The notes under the pieces are model-generated. The model was not told where the DNA came from. It made no database searches and saw only the letters and a list, made by a program, of their open reading frames with translations. Position numbers and translations under genes: made by a program. Positions 60,155-64,000 of a stretch of 64,000 bases of DNA are shown here, in pieces; positions within the stretch are counted from its first letter, which is position 1, and each line of letters opens with the position of its first letter. Source of the stretch: Pseudocoprococcus catus (lineage in GTDB: Bacteria > Bacillota > Clostridia > Lachnospirales > Lachnospiraceae); the NCBI RefSeq assembly GCF_902381825.1, contig NZ_LR698973.1:3249640-3313639 (forward strand), written 5' to 3'.

Positions 60155-63100
60155 ATGGAACAGCAGAAGAAACCGGCTTTATATGATCCGTCTTTTGAAC
60201 ATGATGCATGTGGTATCGGTGCAGTTGTGAATATTAAGGGTATCAAGACACATAAGACTGTTGAGGATGCACTGACCATCGTAGAAACACTGGAACATCG
60301 TGCAGGTAAGGATGCCGAGGGCAAGACCGGTGATGGTGTTGGTATTATGCTTCAGATTTCTCACAGATTTTTTAAGAAAGTGACTGAGGAACTGGGTTTT
60401 GATATTGGTGAAGAACGGGAATACGGTGTTGGTATGTTTTTCTTCCCGCATGATGAGTTGAGAAAGAATCAGGCCAAGAAGATGTTTGAGATCATTGTGG
60501 CAAAGGAAGGTCTTGAATTCCTCGGATGGCGTACAGTACCGACGAATCCATCCGTACTGGGACAGAAAGCATTGGACAAGATGCCATATATTATGCAGGG
60601 CTTTGTAAAGAAACCGGCAGATGTGGTCAAGGGCATTGATTTTGATCGTAAGCTGTACATTGCAAGACGTGTTTTTGAACAGAGTAATGATAATACCTAT
60701 GTCTGTTCTTTATCCAGCCGTACTATTGTCTATAAAGGTATGTTCCTGGTAGGCGAGTTGAGAAAGTTCTTTGATGATCTTCAGGATGAGGATTATGAAT
60801 CAGCCATTGCAACGGTACATTCACGTTTCAGTACGAATACGAATCCAAGCTGGATGCGTGCGCATCCAAACCGTTTGATTGTCCATAACGGCGAGATCAA
60901 TACAATCCGCGGCAATGCAGATACCATGTTGGCCCGTGAGGAAACGATGTCTTCCGGTGTCCTGAAGGGTGAGATGCATAAGGTACTGCCGGTGATCAAT
61001 TCTTCAGGTTCTGATTCCGCGATGCTGGACAATACATTGGAATTTCTGATGATGAGCGGTATGCCGCTGCCGAAGGCTGTCATGATCACAATCCCTGAAC
61101 CATGGGAGAATGACAAGAGCATGAGCCAGACAAAGAGAGATTTCTATCAGTACTATGCAACGATGCTGGAGCCATGGGATGGCCCTGCTTCCATTGTCTT
61201 TTCAGATGGTGATCTTCTTGGTGCGGTGCTTGACCGCAACGGTCTGCGTCCGTCCAGATATTATGTGACAGATGATGATTACATGATTTTGTCTTCAGAA
61301 GTTGGTGCACTGCCTGTACCGGAAGAACATATTGTTTTAAAGGATCGTCTGCGTCCGGGAAAGATGCTGCTGGTAGATACTGTTCAGGGCCGTTTGATCT
61401 CTGATGATGAGCTGAAGGAGACATATGCCCAGAGTCAGCCTTATGGTGAATGGGTGGATGCCAACCTTGTTAAGCTTGAAGATCTGAAGATCCCAAATGA
61501 ACGTGTGCCGGAATATACAAGGGATGAGCGTATCAGACTGCAGAAGGCATTCGGCTATACATATGAAGAGTTAAAGGATACCATCCTTCCGATGGCCAAG
61601 AATGGTGCAGAGCCAATTGCTGCCATGGGTGTGGACACACCGCTTTCTGTTCTGAGCAATCAGCCGAAGCCACTGTTTTCTTATTTTAAACAGATGTTTG
61701 CACAGGTAACCAATCCGCCGATCGATGCTATCCGTGAGGAAATTGTGACATCTACAACGGTTTATATCGGACCGGACGGCAATCTTCTGGAAGAAGAAGC
61801 AGAAAACTGCAAGATGGTACAGATCCACAATCCGATTCTGACGAACACAGATCTGCTGAAGATCAAATCCATGAATATAGAAGGATTCAAAGTAGCAACA
61901 ATTCCGATCACTTACTATGTCAATACACCCCTTGAGCGTGCATTGGATCATCTGTTTGTGGAAGTAGACAGAGCTTACAGAGACGGTGTGAATATTCTGA
62001 TCCTTTCCGACAGAGGCATCGATGAGAACCATGTAGCGATTCCTTCCCTGCTGGCTGTATCTGCCCTTGAGCATTATCTTGTCAGAACAAAGAAGAGAAC
62101 AGCGGTTGCTGTGATCCTTGAGAGTGCAGAGCCAAGAGAAGTGCATCATTTTGCAACGCTGCTGGGTTATGGTGCCTGCGCTATCAACCCATATCTGGCT
62201 CAGGAATCCATCAAAGAACTGATCGATCTGCATATGCTTGACAAGGATTATTACGCAGCTGTCAGTGATTACAATTCAGCGGTTCTTCACGGCATTGTCA
62301 AGATTGCTTCCAAAATGGGGATTTCAACGATCCAGTCTTATCAGGGCTCTCAGATATTTGAAGCCATTGGTATCAGCAAAGAAGTCATTGATACATATTT
62401 TACGAATACAGTCAGCCGTATCGGCGGCATAACATTAAAAGACATTGAGCGCGATATGAATACATGGCATATGCGTGCATTTGATCCGCTGGGGTTGGAT
62501 GTGGATCTGTCTCTGGACAGCATCGGTGGTCATAAGATGCGAAGCGGCAAAGAGGAACATCTTTATAATGCAAGAACCATTCATCTGCTTCAGGAATCCA
62601 CAAAACGCGGAGATTATGAGATGTTTAAAGAGTATTCTCACAATATTAATGAAGAAACACGCCTGATGAACCTGAGAGGTCTTCTGGAGTTCAAGTTTGA
62701 TGAAGAAGGCGGTATTCCGATTGAAGAAGTAGAGAGTGTGGATGAGATTGTGAAGCGCTTCAAGACAGGTGCCATGTCCTATGGCTCCATTTCTCAGGAA
62801 GCTCATGAGACACTGGCTATTGCCATGAATATGATCCACGGCAAATCCAATTCCGGTGAAGGTGGTGAGAGTCTTGAACGTCTTACTATCGGACCGGATG
62901 GACTTAACCGGTGTTCTGCTATCAAACAGGTAGCTTCGGGTCGTTTTGGTGTGACTTCCAGATACCTTGTCAGTGCCAACGAGATCCAGATTAAAATGGC
63001 TCAGGGTGCAAAACCGGGTGAAGGCGGTCATCTTCCGGGCGGAAAGGTTTATCCGTGGATTGCAAAGACAAGACTTTCCACACCGGGTGTGGCATTGATC

Positions 63101-64000
63101 TCACCACCGCCGCATCATGATATTTATTCCATCGAGGATCTGGCACAGTTGATCTACGATTTAAAGAATGCGAATCGTTCGGCAAGAATTTCTGTCAAAC
63201 TGGTATCTGAGGCTGGTGTTGGTACTGTTGCAGCCGGTGTTGCTAAAGCAGGTGCACAGGTTATCCTGATCTCCGGTTATGACGGCGGCACAGGTGCAGC
63301 ACCTCGAACATCTATCCACAATGCAGGTCTTCCTTGGGAGATTGGCCTGGCAGAAACACATCAGACACTGATCATGAACGGTCTTCGTTCAAGAGTCCGT
63401 CTTGAAACGGATGGTAAGTTGATGACAGGCCGTGATGTAGCAATGGCAGCGATCCTTGGCGCAGAGGAATTTGGTTTTGCTACAGCGCCCCTTGTGACAA
63501 TGGGATGCGTCATGATGCGTGTATGTAATCTGGATACATGTCCGGTGGGTATTGCTACACAGAACCCTGAACTGCGTAAGCGTTTCAGAGGTAAACCGGA
63601 ATATGTGGTCAACTTTATGAAATTTGTTGCCCAGGAACTGCGTGAGATCATGGCAAAACTGGGTGTGCATAACCTGGATGAATTAGTGGGACGTTCTGAT
63701 CTGATCAAAGTCAGAGACGATGTGGATCCTCAGATTTACGGTAAACTGGATCTTTCAGCCATTGTTGAGAATCCGTATCTGCATGAAGAAAAACATCTGT
63801 TTATGCCGGAGGATGTTTATGATTTTGGCCTTCAGAAGACCATTGATGAGAAAGTCTTCCTGAAAGAATTCAAGTCTGCACTGGCAGGCAAGAAGAAAAA
63901 GAAGATTGAGATTAATGTACGCAATACAGATCGTACACTGGGTACAATTTTCGGGTCCGAGATCACCAAGAAGTATGGCGATACATTGCCGGAAGATCAG
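60155..64000 (+). CDS. gltB: Glutamate synthase large subunit, 5' part
   Basis: 1282 codons are inside the window; the gene runs off the end (full GltB proteins are about 1500). The ATG at 60155 has GAAAGG upstream. A propeptide of 18 residues ends before the catalytic Cys19 (HDACGIGAVVNIKG); the Ntn amidotransferase, central and FMN-binding synthase domains follow (GSISQEAHETLA; GEGGESLERLTIG; NGYDGGTGAAPRTS-like ISGYDGGTGAAPRTS) and the 3Fe-4S cysteines lie in CVMMRVCNLDTCPVGIATQ. It transfers the amide of glutamine to 2-oxoglutarate, closing the cycle with glnA. Confidence 0.96.
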   Translation, partial: MEQQKKPALYDPSFEHDACGIGAVVNIKGIKTHKTVEDALTIVETLEHRAGKDAEGKTGDGVGIMLQISHRFFKKVTEELGFDIGEEREYGVGMFFFPHDELRKNQAKKMFEIIVAKEGLEFLGWRTVPTNPSVLGQKALDKMPYIMQGFVKKPADVVKGIDFDRKLYIARRVFEQSNDNTYVCSLSSRTIVYKGMFLVGELRKFFDDLQDEDYESAIATVHSRFSTNTNPSWMRAHPNRLIVHNGEINTIRGNADTMLAREETMSSGVLKGEMHKVLPVINSSGSDSAMLDNTLEFLMMSGMPLPKAVMITIPEPWENDKSMSQTKRDFYQYYATMLEPWDGPASIVFSDGDLLGAVLDRNGLRPSRYYVTDDDYMILSSEVGALPVPEEHIVLKDRLRPGKMLLVDTVQGRLISDDELKETYAQSQPYGEWVDANLVKLEDLKIPNERVPEYTRDERIRLQKAFGYTYEELKDTILPMAKNGAEPIAAMGVDTPLSVLSNQPKPLFSYFKQMFAQVTNPPIDAIREEIVTSTTVYIGPDGNLLEEEAENCKMVQIHNPILTNTDLLKIKSMNIEGFKVATIPITYYVNTPLERALDHLFVEVDRAYRDGVNILILSDRGIDENHVAIPSLLAVSALEHYLVRTKKRTAVAVILESAEPREVHHFATLLGYGACAINPYLAQESIKELIDLHMLDKDYYAAVSDYNSAVLHGIVKIASKMGISTIQSYQGSQIFEAIGISKEVIDTYFTNTVSRIGGITLKDIERDMNTWHMRAFDPLGLDVDLSLDSIGGHKMRSGKEEHLYNARTIHLLQESTKRGDYEMFKEYSHNINEETRLMNLRGLLEFKFDEEGGIPIEEVESVDEIVKRFKTGAMSYGSISQEAHETLAIAMNMIHGKSNSGEGGESLERLTIGPDGLNRCSAIKQVASGRFGVTSRYLVSANEIQIKMAQGAKPGEGGHLPGGKVYPWIAKTRLSTPGVALISPPPHHDIYSIEDLAQLIYDLKNANRSARISVKLVSEAGVGTVAAGVAKAGAQVILISGYDGGTGAAPRTSIHNAGLPWEIGLAETHQTLIMNGLRSRVRLETDGKLMTGRDVAMAAILGAEEFGFATAPLVTMGCVMMRVCNLDTCPVGIATQNPELRKRFRGKPEYVVNFMKFVAQELREIMAKLGVHNLDELVGRSDLIKVRDDVDPQIYGKLDLSAIVENPYLHEEKHLFMPEDVYDFGLQKTIDEKVFLKEFKSALAGKKKKKIEINVRNTDRTLGTIFGSEITKKYGDTLPEDQ

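Overview
The window looks like a chromosomal segment of a gut Lachnospiraceae (Clostridia, Firmicutes). The grounds are strong AGGAGG-type ribosome binding sites, moderate GC, spoVT, a cdaA-ybbR operon, a FeoA-FeoB fusion, a glnA-ANTAR pair, an EFR1-type flavodoxin/ferredoxin, a LytR-CpsA-Psr protein and an S8 protease next to clpX. No tRNA, rRNA or CRISPR array was seen. Species cannot be named from the sequence alone.

Layout. 1-2900: the edge of a Tn916-like conjugative or mobilisable element (5' end of a mobC-like gene, an Orf7-type sigma factor, an Orf8-type helix-turn-helix protein) followed by a PadR/DUF2812 pair. 2900-5700: AT-rich accessory DNA with a decayed gene, a DUF4869 protein plus P-loop NTPase pair, and an orphan gene, bracketed by an imperfect 36-bp direct repeat. 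5800-19800: NhaC antiporter, metA (with the residue expected of an acetyltransferase), a P-type ATPase, an M20 peptidase, an ABC exporter, a GNAT, an EFR1-alpha/beta hydrolase pair, a second PadR/DUF2812 pair, VapBC and a sporulation/wall-type peptidoglycan-binding protein.

20200-26660: carAB, then glnA with an ANTAR antiterminator gene. 26660-27470: an 800-bp gene-free stretch with two giant related hairpins and a BirA-type operator in front of bioY. 28200-33350: feoAB fusion, an ABC-class ATPase, tcdA. 33490-37330: an apparent operon of two membrane proteins, cdaA, ybbR and an HPr-like protein (c-di-AMP signalling). 37860-39540: leuA. 39750-52930: the cell-envelope and protein-quality block (C39-like/SH3 wall protein, sugar transferase, glycosyltransferase, sigma factor, LCP protein, HtrA, ClpX, S8 protease, zinc-ribbon protein, polysaccharide deacetylase). 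53050-59750: prfC, degV, deoxyinosine glycosylase, DUF6612 lipoprotein, spoVT, dus, YheO-like regulator. 60155-64000: gltB, running off the end.

The genes meet in nitrogen metabolism: carAB, glnA, its ANTAR partner and gltB all use or make glutamine/glutamate, and gltB has a terminator hairpin in its upstream region that an ANTAR protein could act on.

The most unusual content is non-coding. Two families of long imperfect hairpins recur. One (three copies, 11956-12023, 18335-18503, 52941-53065) has unrelated stems but one conserved apex of about 30 nt, always between convergent genes. The other (26668-26972, 27221-27445, 37443-37543) shares a different internal core; one copy lies in the apparent 5' leader of bioY.
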